A stretch of DNA of 64,000 nt from CAWIJK01 sp963836375. Lineage in GTDB: Bacteria; Actinomycetota; Acidimicrobiia; Acidimicrobiales; RAAP-2. Positions 8,612 through 18,463 of this stretch are shown here, one piece after another (the first letter of the stretch is position 1; each line of letters opens with the position of its first letter). A program made the position numbers and the translations under genes. Location of the stretch: contig CAWIJK010000004.1 of the NCBI GenBank assembly GCA_963836375.1, forward strand, positions 744,001 to 808,000, given 5' to 3'. The notes beneath the pieces were generated by a model. It worked only from the letters and a program-made list of their open reading frames with translations. It did no database searches and had not been told where the DNA came from.

Positions 8612-8959
8612 TCACTTCTGGAACATCCAGAAGATGGCCTTGCCGAAGGCAAGGTTGAGCAGGAAGATCAAAAGGACCATGAGCACCAGGGTCGTGAGCA
8701 CGACCGCGGTGTAGTTGATCAGCTCGGCCCGGGTCGGCCAGGCGACCTGGCGGAGCTCGTCACGGACCTCCCGGAAGAACTGGGCGACGCTGGTCCGCTG
8801 GCGCTTGGCCGGCCGTGCCGCACCGGCGCCCCCGGCGCCGCGCCCGGAGCCCCCCGGGGGTCGGCCGCCCCCGCCCGGCGGCGGCTTGCGGGACGCAGGG
8901 GACCCGTCGGCCTCCATCTGGCCCTGGCGCTGCATCATGCGCTTGGTCTCGCGGTTCAC
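8612..8959 (-). CDS. secE: Preprotein translocase subunit SecE
   Basis: A 115-residue single-span SecE of the SecYEG channel. An N-terminal Arg/Gly/Pro-rich cytosolic segment (about 55 residues) precedes the amphipathic signature VAQFFREVRDELRQVAWPTRAELINYT and one transmembrane helix (about 88-108). The start is GTG at 8959 with GGAG 8 nt upstream; the longer open frame would run into tRNA-Trp. Ends 22 bp before the preferred nusG start. Confidence 0.93.
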   Translation of the reverse strand: MNRETKRMMQRQGQMEADGSPASRKPPPGGGGRPPGGSGRGAGGAGAARPAKRQRTSVAQFFREVRDELRQVAWPTRAELINYTAVVLTTLVLMVLLIFLLNLAFGKAIFWMFQK

Positions 8960-9025
8960 GGCGGTTGCTCCGGATTCGACTATTGGGTCTTGGGCGACGG
9001 TCCTGCAGCTACGACAGGCTCCGAG

Positions 9026-9098
9026 CAGGGCAGGAGGGACTCGAACCCCCAACCGCCGGTTTTGGAGACCGGTGCTCTACCAGTTGAGCTACTGCCCT
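9026..9098 (-). tRNA. tRNA-Trp (CCA)
   Basis: A 73-nt cloverleaf. The acceptor AGGGCAG pairs with CTGCCCT, discriminator G. Anticodon loop CTCCAAA gives anticodon CCA; T-arm GGGGGTTCGAGTCCCTC. No CCA end is encoded. Located between rpmG and secE. Confidence 0.97.
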
Positions 9099-9192
9099 CG
9101 GTGGGCCGCCCTCGGTCGTCCTTCGGCGGGTGGCGTCCACCACCTGACCTGGGGAGCAGTCCGCAAGGCTAGCACCGGCGGTGGGCGGCGGC

Positions 9193-9357
9193 TCAGCGAG
9201 TCTCCTTGTGCATGGTGTGCTGGCGGTCCCAGCGGCAGAACTTCTTCATCTCGATCCGCTCCCGGTCGTTCAGCTTGTTCTTGGTCGTGATGTAGTTCCG
9301 TCGCTTGCAGACCTCGCAAGCCAAGGTGACCTGAACCCTCTTCTCGTTCTTCGCCAC
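9193..9357 (-). CDS. rpmG: 50S ribosomal protein L33, three-cysteine form
   Basis: A 54-residue L33 with RRNYITTKNKLNDRERIEMKKF. The start is GTG at 9357, just after a strong GGAGGAGG site. Zinc-type L33 has two CxxC pairs; here the first (C14, C17) is intact but the second reads C41-R-W-D44, so the fourth ligand is Asp instead of Cys. This may weaken or alter zinc binding, or Asp/His may substitute. Flanked by tRNA-Met and tRNA-Trp as in other actinobacteria. Confidence 0.95.
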   Translation of the reverse strand: MAKNEKRVQVTLACEVCKRRNYITTKNKLNDRERIEMKKFCRWDRQHTMHKETR

Positions 9358-9460
9358 TGCGCCTCCTCCTCCGTGCTCCCTCGTGCCCCCCACACCGGCC
9401 GGCCGGGCCGGACGGGCCGTCCTGACCCTTCACCTCACCCCCGGCAACCCCCGGGGCAGT

Positions 9461-9534
9461 AGCGGCGGCGGGACTCGAACCCGCGACAACACGATTATGA
9501 GCCGTGTGCTCTGACCAACTGAGCTACGCCGCCA
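9461..9534 (-). tRNA. tRNA-Met (CAT), elongator type
   Basis: 74 nt. Acceptor GGCGGCG pairs with CGCCGCT (one G-U at the terminal pair), discriminator A. Anticodon loop CTCATAA, anticodon CAT. The paired first base and the lack of a GGG/CCC anticodon stem argue for elongator rather than initiator tRNA, although Ile-CAU cannot be fully excluded by eye. Confidence 0.9.
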
Positions 9535-9540
9535 GGGGCG

Positions 9541-9613
9541 AGCCCCCTGTCGGAATCGAACCGACGACACCAGCCTTACCATGGCTGTGCTCTGCCGACT
9601 GAGCTAAGGGGGC
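9541..9613 (-). tRNA. tRNA-Thr (GGT)
   Basis: 73 nt. Acceptor GCCCCCT pairs with AGGGGGC, discriminator T. Anticodon stem CAGCC/GGCTG with loop ATGGTAA gives anticodon GGT. Only 6 nt separate it from tRNA-Met, so the two are probably processed from one transcript. Confidence 0.96.
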
Positions 9614-9701
9614 GCCGCGGCCGTTCGGTCGCGACCGACCATGATAGCCACCGGACCGAGGGGGGCCATCTTCGGGCCCGGGGGTCGCTACCCTGGCCCG
9701 G

Positions 9702-10199
9702 ATGCGGATCCGACTGGCGGCGGCCGGCGACGCCGAGGCGATCCGGGCCATCTACAACCTCGAGGTGACGACCGACGTCAACACCTTCGACCTCGTGCCC
9801 CGCTCCCCGGCCGACCAGCGCCAGTGGCTCGAGGCCCACCGGGGGCCCCACCCCGCGGTGGTGGCCACCGAGGGCCCGGCCGGGGCCGAGACCGTTGTCG
9901 GCTTCGGGTCCCTCTCCCCCTACCGGGACCGCCCGGCCTACGCCACCACGGTGGAGAACTCGGTCTACGTGGACCCCGCCCAGCGGGGCCGCGGGGTCGG
10001 GCGGGCCATCTTGGGCGAGCTGGTCGACCTGGCACGCGTGGGCGGCTTCCACGCGGTGATCGCCCGGGTGGTCGGCCACAACGAGGCCTCCATCGCCCTG
10101 CACCGGGCCTGCGGCTTCGAACTGGTCGGGGTCGAGCGCGAGGTGGGGCGCAAGCACCGCCAGTGGCTGGACGTGATCGAGCTCGAGCTCCTGCTCTGA
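9702..10199 (+). CDS. GNAT family N-acetyltransferase, phosphinothricin/amino-acid acetyltransferase type
   Basis: 165 residues with a complete GNAT fold. The acetyl-CoA pyrophosphate loop is QRGRGVGRAIL (about residues 93-103), preceded by SVYVDPA and followed by NEASIALHRACGFELVGVEREVGRK, the hallmark of the PAT/MnaT group that acetylates phosphinothricin, methionine sulfone or similar amino acids. The actual substrate is unknown. TACCCT at 9689-9694 ends 7 nt before the ATG with no Shine-Dalgarno, so the mRNA is probably leaderless. Divergent from the tRNA-Thr cluster. Confidence 0.85.
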   Translation: MRIRLAAAGDAEAIRAIYNLEVTTDVNTFDLVPRSPADQRQWLEAHRGPHPAVVATEGPAGAETVVGFGSLSPYRDRPAYATTVENSVYVDPAQRGRGVGRAILGELVDLARVGGFHAVIARVVGHNEASIALHRACGFELVGVEREVGRKHRQWLDVIELELLL

Positions 10200-10215
10200 G
10201 CCGCGGCCGGCCCGC

Positions 10216-11961
10216 TCAGGCGGCGGCCGGGTCGACGAACCACCCGGGCTCGTCGTGGAGGTGCTCGTCGTCGCGCCAGGCGGTCGACCAGCGGCCGAGC
10301 GGGGCCAGCAGCACCCCGAGCAGGACCAGCAGGGCGGCGGCCACCCACAGCGGGTTCGAGTGGATGAGCTGGTCGAGCAGGGTCTTGCCGCCCGGCAGGC
10401 CGATGAACGGCGAGACCACCGACAACACGATGAGCGCCGAGCGCAGCCGGCCGATGGCCACGGGCGCCAGCAGGACGATGCCCCAGGTCAGGTACCAGGG
10501 CTGGACGACGGGGCCCAGGATCACGAAGAGCAGCAGGCTCAGGCCGAGCGCGGTGAGGCCCCCGATCCGGTCGCTCACCTTGAGCAGGTAGACCGAGGCG
10601 GCCACCGCCGCCCCGAGGGCCAGCACCCGGGTCACCGACAGCACGCCACCCTGGCCGACGTCGAGCCCGACGGCGTGCAGGGCGCTCGACAGCCCCATCC
10701 CGATGCCGGTGGCCGGGGCCACCCAGCTGCGCACGGTGCCCGGGGTCTCGAGGTTGGCCACCCAGCCGACCCCGAGCCCGCTCACCACCGAGAGGGCCCC
10801 CATCACCCCGGCGGCGATCAGGCCGGCGGTGACCAGGGGCCGGACCCGCTGGCGCAGCGGCACCCCGGTCCCCATCCACTCCCAGCCGACGTAGACGATG
10901 CCGAGAGCCGCCGGGGCCTTGATCGCCGCGGCCAGGGCGCACAGGACCACCCCCCAGACCGGGTGCTTCAACTTGGCCGCCGTGATCCCCGCCACCAGCA
11001 GGCCGAGCATGTCGGCGTCGTTGTGGGCCCCGCCGATCAGCATCAGCAGCACCAGGGGGTTGAGGACGCCCAGGACGAAGATGGGCCCCGGGTCGCGCCC
11101 GTGGGCCACGGCCAGCTTGGGCAGGCACCAGGCGATCAGGGCCACCCCGGCCAGGGCGAACAGGCGCAGGAGCACCACCGTCACCAGCTCGTTGTGCAGG
11201 CTGGCGCTGGCCAGGAAGCCGTCGACCATCAAGAACAGCGGGCCGTAGGGGGCGGGGGTGTTGATCCACAGCGGGTCGACCGGGTTCGGGTAGGGGCCGG
11301 CGCCGAGGATCCCCGGGCCGAAGTGGTACGGGTTGATGTGCCGGCTCATCATCTCGCCCTGGGCGGCGTAGCTGAAGACGTCGCGGCTGAAGATGGGCGC
11401 CACCACCAGCATGGGGATCGCCCAGAGCACGAGGATCCAGGCCAGGTAGTGGATGGGCACGCCCGGCCGGCGGCGCAGGGCCTTCATCAGCCCGTACCAG
11501 ACCCGCATGAACAGCACGAGGCCGCCGTACACGGCGACCAGGCCGAGGAGCATGAAGCTGTCCGAGGCGCCCTGGGCCGTCGGCTCGCCGAAGAACCAGG
11601 TGCCGGGCATCTCGAGCTTGAAGGGCGAGCTGGCCAGGGAGGCCCCGACGACCACCGACAACAGGGCGACGAAGCCGAGGACGGCCGGCTTGCGCAAGAA
11701 GCGCCAGTCGTCGGCGTCGTCGGCGTCGGGCTGCATCTGGTCGGCCAGCACCCGGGTCGGGAGGAACCGGACCTTGGCCATCTCGAGGCGGACCCCCACC
11801 CGGTCCGAGAGGTCCCAGGCCCGGTCGTTGGCCTCGCGCAGGAGGTGTTCTCCCCGCGACGCCACCGCCCGGGTCCGGGCCAGGGGGCCGGCCTTTCGGT
11901 CGGGCCGGGCCGGGCCGGGTTCTGCCGCCGGGTCGGTCGGGTTGCTCAGGGTTTCGGCCAC
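10216..11961 (-). CDS. Polyprenol-phosphomannose-dependent alpha-1,6-mannosyltransferase, MptB-like (GT-C)
   Basis: A 581-residue integral membrane protein with about 12 hydrophobic segments after a 90-residue charged cytosolic N-terminus. Typical of the MptA/MptB GT-C family are the FSRDVFSYAAQGEMM loop, the NPYHFGPG stretch, the PAPYGPL motif and the GGAHNDADMLGLL segment. In actinobacteria these enzymes extend the mannan core of lipomannan-like glycolipids from polyprenyl-phosphomannose. The start is a GTG; GAGGTGAGGA lies about 12 nt upstream. Preceded by a TACAAT promoter candidate at 12097. Confidence 0.8.
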   Translation of the reverse strand: MAETLSNPTDPAAEPGPARPDRKAGPLARTRAVASRGEHLLREANDRAWDLSDRVGVRLEMAKVRFLPTRVLADQMQPDADDADDWRFLRKPAVLGFVALLSVVVGASLASSPFKLEMPGTWFFGEPTAQGASDSFMLLGLVAVYGGLVLFMRVWYGLMKALRRRPGVPIHYLAWILVLWAIPMLVVAPIFSRDVFSYAAQGEMMSRHINPYHFGPGILGAGPYPNPVDPLWINTPAPYGPLFLMVDGFLASASLHNELVTVVLLRLFALAGVALIAWCLPKLAVAHGRDPGPIFVLGVLNPLVLLMLIGGAHNDADMLGLLVAGITAAKLKHPVWGVVLCALAAAIKAPAALGIVYVGWEWMGTGVPLRQRVRPLVTAGLIAAGVMGALSVVSGLGVGWVANLETPGTVRSWVAPATGIGMGLSSALHAVGLDVGQGGVLSVTRVLALGAAVAASVYLLKVSDRIGGLTALGLSLLLFVILGPVVQPWYLTWGIVLLAPVAIGRLRSALIVLSVVSPFIGLPGGKTLLDQLIHSNPLWVAAALLVLLGVLLAPLGRWSTAWRDDEHLHDEPGWFVDPAAA

Positions 11962-12091
11962 TGCCGGGTGATCCTCACCTCTCGGGTGGCGCCGCCGGGG
12001 CCGGGGGTCGCCTTCTCACAGCGTTGCCTGCGTTGCTCGGTCGTCCGCGGACGGTCTGGCGACCCTGGGTGCGCAACCCGTCCGTAACGGC

Positions 12092-12097
12092 ATTGTA
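12092..12097 (-). promoter_or_regulatory. TACAAT -10 element upstream of the MptB-like gene
   Basis: On the minus strand TACAAT (5 of 6 to consensus) at 12097-12092, in a GTTACAATGCCGTTAC context, about 130 bp before the start codon. The same TACAATGG/GC core occurs at 46981 and 53910. No convincing -35. Confidence 0.35.
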
Positions 12098-12141
12098 ACG
12101 ATCGCGGGCGCCCGGGAAAAGTCATCCCGCCGACGGTTCAG

Positions 12142-12180
12142 GGTCGAGCCCCCGGGTCGAGCCCACGGGTCGAGCCCCCG
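12142..12180. repeat. Three tandem 13-bp repeats (intergenic)
   Basis: GGTCGAGCCC(C/A)CG three times in a row. It lies in the 370-bp gap between the MptB-like gene and tRNA-Tyr, which otherwise holds only a promoter candidate and a second repeat set; no gene was recognised there. Confidence 0.8.
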
Positions 12181-12230
12181 GTCCGGCCCCGGGCCCGGCC
12201 GGGCCGGCCGGGGTCCGCGCTGACCTGGCC

Positions 12231-12269
12231 GGCGACACGGTTCGGCGACACGGTTCGGCGACACGGTCC
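12231..12269. repeat. Second set of three tandem 13-bp repeats (intergenic)
   Basis: GGCGACACGGTTC, GGCGACACGGTTC, GGCGACACGGTCC. Different sequence but the same 13-bp period as the array 50 bp away. Confidence 0.8.
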
Positions 12270-12331
12270 GGCGTCGGGGGCACGACCACGTCGGGCCGAG
12301 ACGCGGTCGGGGTGCGTGGCCCGGGAGTGCG

Positions 12332-12413
12332 TGGGCCGGGGAGGATTCGAACCTCCGTAGGCTGTGCCGGCAGATTTACAGTCTGCTTCCTTTGGCCACT
12401 CGGACACCGACCC
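12332..12413 (-). tRNA. tRNA-Tyr (GTA)
   Basis: 82 nt with a long variable arm (CGGCACAGCCTACG region). Acceptor GGGTCGG pairs with CCGGCCC (one T-G pair), discriminator A. Anticodon loop CTGTAAA gives GTA; T-arm GGAGGTTCGAATCCTCC. Confidence 0.96.
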
Positions 12414-12510
12414 GCGGGCCGCGAGACTACCCGGTGCACGCCGCCCGGCGGCCCTGCCGGGCCGCCGCCGGCACCCGCCACGCGGCCCGCCAGCCGGTAG
12501 CGTGGCCACC

Positions 12511-12999
12511 ATGCCCACCTTCGACATCGTCTCCGAGGTCGACATGCAAGAGGTCCGCAACGCCGTCGACCAGGCCAACCGCGAGGCCGCCACCCGCTTC
12601 GACTTCAAGAACACCGACTCGTCGGTCGACCTCAACGACAAGGAGTTGGTGCTCCACTCCTCGACCGACGACCGCCTCCGGGCCCTGCACCAGGTGCTCG
12701 AGGAGAAGCTGGTCAAGCGCCAGGTCTCCTTGAAGGCCCTCGACGCCGGCAAGATCGAGGAGGCGTCGAAGGGGACGGCCCGCCAGACCATCGCCATCAA
12801 GGCCGGGATCTCCCAGGAGCACGCCAAGCGGCTCAACAAGTTCATCAAGGACCTCGGCCTGAAGGGCGTCGGTTCCCAGACCCAGGGGGACCAACTCCGG
12901 GTGACCGGCAAGAAGCGCGACGACCTCCAGGCGGTGATCGCCGCCTGCAAGGCGGAGGACTTCGGGATCCCGCTCCAGTTCAACAACTTCCGGGACTGA
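12511..12999 (+). CDS. YajQ family nucleotide-binding protein
   Basis: 162 residues, the full length of the family. Conserved: MPTFDIVSEVDMQEVRNAVDQ, the central KGTARQTIAIKAGISQEHAK, and the end FGIPLQFNNFRD. YajQ proteins bind nucleic acid, and some bind cyclic di-GMP; the role in actinobacteria is unsettled. TAGCGT at 12498-12503 ends 7 nt before the ATG, so translation is probably leaderless. Divergent from tRNA-Tyr. Confidence 0.93.
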   Translation: MPTFDIVSEVDMQEVRNAVDQANREAATRFDFKNTDSSVDLNDKELVLHSSTDDRLRALHQVLEEKLVKRQVSLKALDAGKIEEASKGTARQTIAIKAGISQEHAKRLNKFIKDLGLKGVGSQTQGDQLRVTGKKRDDLQAVIAACKAEDFGIPLQFNNFRD

Positions 13000-13050
13000 G
13001 CGCCCACCGGCCGTCGGGGGCTGGCCGCGGGGTGCGGTCGCCGGGGTCTG

Positions 13051-13611
13051 TCAGGCGTCGGCCGGCTCGGCCGCCTCGACCCGCTCGGCGGCATCGGGGT
13101 GCTCGACGGGGGTCACGTGGAAGAGACGCTGGTACACGACGAACTTGAGCACCCACAGCGCCCCGAAGGCGACGAAGTTGGCCGCGTTGACGAGGACACT
13201 GGTCAGGGCGTGGCTGAGGTCGTGGTGCTTGGCGAACTGCTCGGCCCCGTAGACGGCGAGGCTCGAGAGGGCCAGCCCCATGAACCCGAGCACCCAGAAC
13301 GGCACGATCTCGCGCATGACGTGGGACTTGCCGCTCTTCCCCCAGACCCACTTGCGGTTGAGGTAGTACGAGGGCGGGGTGGCCACCACGTTGGCCAGCA
13401 CGTTGGCCCACACCGCCGCCATCAGGTGCAGGATCCCGTAGACGACCAGCAGGGTCACCTGGGAGACGACGGTCGAGATGATCGACACCGAGGCGTACTT
13501 GGCCAGCTTCTTGGACGAGGGGTGCCGGATGATCTGGCCGACGCGCACGTTCAGGGTGTCATCGGACTTCCACACGTGCTTCAGCGAGGGGTGCGGGGAG
13601 GGCTCGGCCAC
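13051..13611 (-). CDS. GtrA-like family membrane protein
   Basis: 186 residues with four predicted transmembrane helices (about 42-62, 68-85, 104-123, 138-157) and the GtrA hallmark SYYLNRKWVWG between helices 2 and 3. GtrA-like proteins are thought to flip polyprenyl-linked sugars in cell-envelope glycan synthesis, which would fit the nearby mannosyltransferase, though they are not adjacent in an operon. GTG start; TAGGAT at 13625-13620 ends 8 nt before it. Confidence 0.85.
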   Translation of the reverse strand: MAEPSPHPSLKHVWKSDDTLNVRVGQIIRHPSSKKLAKYASVSIISTVVSQVTLLVVYGILHLMAAVWANVLANVVATPPSYYLNRKWVWGKSGKSHVMREIVPFWVLGFMGLALSSLAVYGAEQFAKHHDLSHALTSVLVNAANFVAFGALWVLKFVVYQRLFHVTPVEHPDAAERVEAAEPADA

Positions 13612-13667
13612 GACGTCCGATCCTATCGGGGACCGCCGCCCGTCCCCGGGCGCCGGCGGGGCTCCGG

Positions 13668-14879
13668 TCAGGCGCCGACGCCGGTGACCAGGCGATTCGA
13701 GCGGGCCACCTCACCGAACCACAGGGCGCTCGGCTTCGGACGCCGTTCGAAGGTCGACCGGTCGACGGCGACCAGGCCGAAGGTCGGCCGGTAGCCGAGG
13801 GACCACTCGAAATTGTCGAGCAGGCTCCAGGCGAAGTACCCGCGCACGTCGAGGCCGTCGTCGAGGCACCGGCGGAGCCCGGTCAGGGCCCGGGTGAAGT
13901 AGTCGACCCGCTGGGGGTCGTCGTCGGTGCCGATCCCGTTCTCGGTGACCACGACCGGGATGCCGGTCACCGCGGCGGCCCGGCGAACCGTGTAGTCGAC
14001 CACCTGGGGCCAGAACTCGTAACCCATCTGGGTGGCCGGCACCCCGGCCTCGGGGCCGAGCAGGCCCTTGGGCCCGAAGCGCATCCGGGTGTAGCACTGG
14101 ACGCCGATGAAGTCGTCGCCCCCGGTCGCCTCCAAAAAGACATTCTCCAAGAGGTCCTCCGCGGCCTGGCGGACGGCCTCGCCGCCCTCGACCGCCACCA
14201 GCTCCCCCATCGACAAGGTGAGCCCGACCGGGAAGTTGCCCGGGGCGGCCCGCAGCGCCTCGACGGCGAGCCGGTGTGAGCGCACCATGGCCTCGTTCAC
14301 CGCCACGTGGCGCTGGAGGTCGTCCTTCACCCCGGGGGGGAAGGCCCCGAGCATGTAGCCCATGACCCCGATCACGTTGGGCTCGTTGATGGTGCAGGCC
14401 CACCCGATGAGGTCGCCCAGGTGGGCGGCGGCCCGCTCGACGAAGCGGGCGAAGCGCTCGGGGGCGTCGGGCGCCTCCCAGCCGCCGCGGGCCGACAGCC
14501 ACAAGGGCGTCGTGAAGTGGTGGAAGGTCACCACCGGCTGGATGCCCCGGCCCAGGCAGGCGGCGCACATCCTGCGGTAGTGGTCCAGGGCGGCGACGGA
14601 CCACTCGCCCTCGGCCGGCTCGATCCGGCTCCACTCGAGCGAGAAGCGGTAGGCGCCCAGCCCGAGGTCGGCCACCAGGTCGACGTCCTCGCGCCAGCGG
14701 TGCCACGAGTCGCACCCGTCCCCGCTCGACTCGACGCAGCCCGAGTCCGGGTCGTGCTCCCAGGCCCACCAGTCGTTGTTGACGTTGCCCCCCTCGATCT
14801 GATGGGACGAGGTCGCGCTGCCCCACAAGAAGCCCTCGGGGAACTCGATCGTGCCGGCGGCGTTGCTCTGAGCGGTCAT
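13668..14879 (-). CDS. Glycoside hydrolase family 1 beta-glycosidase
   Basis: 403 residues, slightly short for GH1 (about 440-480). The N-terminus FPEGFLWGSATSSHQIEGG is the family signature. The acid/base E166 lies in TINEPN and the nucleophile E313 in VTENG; both are present. The C-terminal WSLLDNFEWSLGY, the substrate-binding aglycone block, is intact, so the enzyme should be active on a beta-glucoside or related substrate. ATG at 14879 is preferred; an in-frame GTG lies 9 bases earlier. Intracellular, with no signal peptide. Confidence 0.92.
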   Translation of the reverse strand: MTAQSNAAGTIEFPEGFLWGSATSSHQIEGGNVNNDWWAWEHDPDSGCVESSGDGCDSWHRWREDVDLVADLGLGAYRFSLEWSRIEPAEGEWSVAALDHYRRMCAACLGRGIQPVVTFHHFTTPLWLSARGGWEAPDAPERFARFVERAAAHLGDLIGWACTINEPNVIGVMGYMLGAFPPGVKDDLQRHVAVNEAMVRSHRLAVEALRAAPGNFPVGLTLSMGELVAVEGGEAVRQAAEDLLENVFLEATGGDDFIGVQCYTRMRFGPKGLLGPEAGVPATQMGYEFWPQVVDYTVRRAAAVTGIPVVVTENGIGTDDDPQRVDYFTRALTGLRRCLDDGLDVRGYFAWSLLDNFEWSLGYRPTFGLVAVDRSTFERRPKPSALWFGEVARSNRLVTGVGA

Positions 14880-14944
14880 CGCCTGCACGGTAGACGGCGG
14901 GACGGGGTTTCGCCCGCGGCCGGCGGGCCTGCCAACATGGCCCG

Positions 14945-15790
14945 GTGAGCGAGTCCCTCGACTTCTTGGTCCACCTGCTCGACCTCGAGCCGATCGAGGT
15001 GAACATCTTCCGTGGCATCCAGCCCTCCGAGGAGCGTCAACGGGTCTTCGGGGGCCAGGTGGCCAGCCAGGCCCTGATGGCCGCCGGCCGCACGGTCGAG
15101 CACGGCCGGGTCCACTCGCTGCACTCGTACTTCCTGCGCCCGGGCGACCCGACCGTGCCCATCCTCTACGAGGTCGACCGGATCCGCGACGGCCGGTCGT
15201 TCACCACCCGGCGGGTGGTGGCCATCCAGCACGGCCGGGCCATCTTCAACATGGCCTGCTCGTTCCACGACGACGAGGTCGGCCTGGACCACCAGTTCGA
15301 GATGCCTGACGTGCCCGGGCCCGACGACCTGGCCTCGCTGCCCGAGCGGCTGGCCCCCTGGCGCGAGGAGCTGGCCGAGTGGTTCGGCCGACCCCACCCC
15401 ATCGACCAGCGCTACATCGGGGACCTGCCCTGGAAGCACGGCCCGGGCCATGAGCCCTACCAGCGCCTGTGGATCAAGGCCGACGGGGACCTGCCCGACG
15501 ACCCGCTCCTGCACGCCTGTGTGGCCGCCTACGCCTCGGACATGTCCCTGTTCGACACCATCCTCCAGCCCCACGAGGTGCGCTGGGACGACCCCAACTT
15601 CATGGGGGCCAGCCTCGACCACTGCATGTGGTTCCACCGCCTGTTCCGGGCCGACGAGTGGCTGCTCTACGACACCGACTCGCCGATCGCCGCCGGGGGG
15701 CGGGGCGTGGCCCGGGGGTTCTTGTTCGACCGGGCCGGCCGCCTGGTGGTCTCGATGGTCCAAGAGGGCCTGGCCCGGGTCATCGGCTGA
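14945..15790 (+). CDS. tesB: Acyl-CoA thioesterase II (TesB type)
   Basis: 281 residues, a double hotdog thioesterase that hydrolyses fatty acyl-CoA. N-terminal half: RVFGGQVASQAL and HSLHSYFLRPGD. C-terminal half: AYASDMSLFDT containing the catalytic Asp, SLDHCMWFHR, and the RGFLFDRAGRLVVSMVQEGLAR ending. GTG start. It faces citrate synthase convergently, with only a short repeat in between, and diverges from the GH1 gene. Confidence 0.93.
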   Translation: MSESLDFLVHLLDLEPIEVNIFRGIQPSEERQRVFGGQVASQALMAAGRTVEHGRVHSLHSYFLRPGDPTVPILYEVDRIRDGRSFTTRRVVAIQHGRAIFNMACSFHDDEVGLDHQFEMPDVPGPDDLASLPERLAPWREELAEWFGRPHPIDQRYIGDLPWKHGPGHEPYQRLWIKADGDLPDDPLLHACVAAYASDMSLFDTILQPHEVRWDDPNFMGASLDHCMWFHRLFRADEWLLYDTDSPIAAGGRGVARGFLFDRAGRLVVSMVQEGLARVIG

Positions 15791-15795
15791 GCCCC

Positions 15796-15821
15796 GGGCG
15801 ACGGCGCCGGGCGACGGCGCC
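15796..15821. repeat. Two tandem 13-bp repeats in the tesB-gltA gap
   Basis: GGGCGACGGCGCC twice, filling most of the 38 bp between convergent genes. The palindromic GGCGCC cores can fold into a hairpin, so this may work as a bidirectional terminator. Period equals that of the 12.2-kb arrays. Confidence 0.6.
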
Positions 15822-15828
15822 CGCCGCC

Positions 15829-17097
<1,269 letters not shown>

Positions 17098-17196
17098 GGG
17101 CGGGTGGCCCTCCTGTCCAAAGTTCTCCGCGACGTCGACGCGCGCCCGAATCCTACGGCGCGTCCGGTCGGCCGGTCGAGACCGCCCCGGGCCGGC

Positions 17197-18408
17197 TCAG
17201 CCCGGGGGCCTCGGCCCGGTGGTGGTGGTCCCCGGCGACCGAGTCGTGGTGGTCGCCGGGACGGTGGTGGTGGTCGTCGGCGGGGTGGCCGGGGCGATCC
17301 GGACCGAGTAGCACCCGGCGAGCCCGCTCTGGTCGGCCTGGCCGGGCGGCGGGCTCACCGACACGCTCAGCCCGTAGGTGTCCCCCGGGGAGGTGGGCAG
17401 GGCGGGCAGGGCCACCGCCGCCGAAGCCCCCGGGGCGAGGGCGACCCGGGCCGACGCCGACGCCGGGGTGCCCGCCCCTTGGGGTTGGAGCTGGGCGCTG
17501 ACCGTGGCCCCGCGCTCGGCCACGTTGCCGAAGTTGGCCACCACCGCGTCGACGGCCAGCCGGCCGGTCGGGGGCAGGATCGAGACGTTGGTGGCCTGAC
17601 AGGCCCCGGCCGCCCCGGGCGGTCCCCCCGGTGGGGTCCCGAGCGGTGGGACGGCGGCCGGGGTCACCTGGACGCTCACCAGCTGGAGGCGGTGGTCGGC
17701 GGCCAGGCTGGCCGACCCGGTCAGCGCGGCCACCAGGGTCTGGACCGGCCCGGGGGCCCACAGGGTGGGGTCGTGCACCCACACCGAGCGGGGCAGGGCG
17801 GCGTTGCCCGGGGCCAGGCGCAGGGCGCGGCGCACGCTGGCGTAGGCCTGGTCGGACTGGGCCAGGGCGCTGCCGGCCCGGCTCAGCCGGTCCGCCGCCT
17901 GGTCGGAGGGCAGCAGGGTGCCGGCGGCCGAGCCGGCCGGGGTCGCCCCCGGCGCCGCCCCCGGCGTGGCCGCCGACGTCATGCCGAGCAGGCCGTCGAC
18001 GGCACCGCGGATCTCGGCCACGGCCGACGCCCGGTCACCGAGCGCGGTGGCGAACCCCTGGTCCAGGCCGTCGGCCGGCGACGGCGGGGCCAGCGCGGCG
18101 GCGGCGGCGGCGGTGGCCTGGGCGTCGGCGGCCAGGTCGTCGAGCTGGATCCCGAGGGTGCGGCGGTCGAGGCCCGCCATGGTCGACACGAGGTGGTTGA
18201 GCTGGCCCGCCTGCTCGTTGGACTGCTCGGCCAGGGCGCTCGCCTGCAGGGCGTAGGAGCGGTCGACGTCGACGGTGTAGGGGCCCGAGGCGTGGCCGAT
18301 CTTGAGCGCCCCCCCGACGAGGAGGAAGAGTGCGAGCGCCACCAGGACGGCGATCCACAGGGTCCGGCCGAGCGGTCGCCGGCGACGTCGGCGGTCGATC
18401 GGCGGCAT
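17197..18408 (-). CDS. Membrane-anchored protein of unknown function with Thr/Pro tail
   Basis: 403 residues. A basic start (DRRRRRRPLGR) and one transmembrane helix (about 17-36) put the rest outside the membrane. Then come an Ala-rich helical region (about 45-130), a linker, a region ending with a beta-sandwich-like domain (about 270-370, VVANFGNVAERGATVSAQL, reminiscent of CARDB adhesion-type folds) and a TTTTTVPATTTT tail. Two cysteines (CQATN, CYSVRI) could form a disulfide. TAGCGT at 18423-18418 ends 9 nt before the ATG. Function not recognised; cell-envelope role inferred from topology only. Confidence 0.75.
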   Translation of the reverse strand: MPPIDRRRRRRPLGRTLWIAVLVALALFLLVGGALKIGHASGPYTVDVDRSYALQASALAEQSNEQAGQLNHLVSTMAGLDRRTLGIQLDDLAADAQATAAAAAALAPPSPADGLDQGFATALGDRASAVAEIRGAVDGLLGMTSAATPGAAPGATPAGSAAGTLLPSDQAADRLSRAGSALAQSDQAYASVRRALRLAPGNAALPRSVWVHDPTLWAPGPVQTLVAALTGSASLAADHRLQLVSVQVTPAAVPPLGTPPGGPPGAAGACQATNVSILPPTGRLAVDAVVANFGNVAERGATVSAQLQPQGAGTPASASARVALAPGASAAVALPALPTSPGDTYGLSVSVSPPPGQADQSGLAGCYSVRIAPATPPTTTTTVPATTTTRSPGTTTTGPRPPG

Positions 18409-18463
18409 TGGCGCCCGACGCTACCCGCCGACCCGGCGGTGGCCGGGGGCGGGGCGGGACCAC

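Noticed and set aside
8590..8652. Longer nusG start at 8652
   Set aside because: Would overlap the secE coding end by 40 bp; the sequence added is not NusG-like.
8960..9052. Longer secE start inside the tRNA-Trp gene
   Set aside because: The extra codons read the tRNA sequence; GTG at 8959 has a GGAG site.
12142..12269. Possible CRISPR array
   Set aside because: Units are 13 bp, directly adjacent, without spacers, and no cas gene is near.
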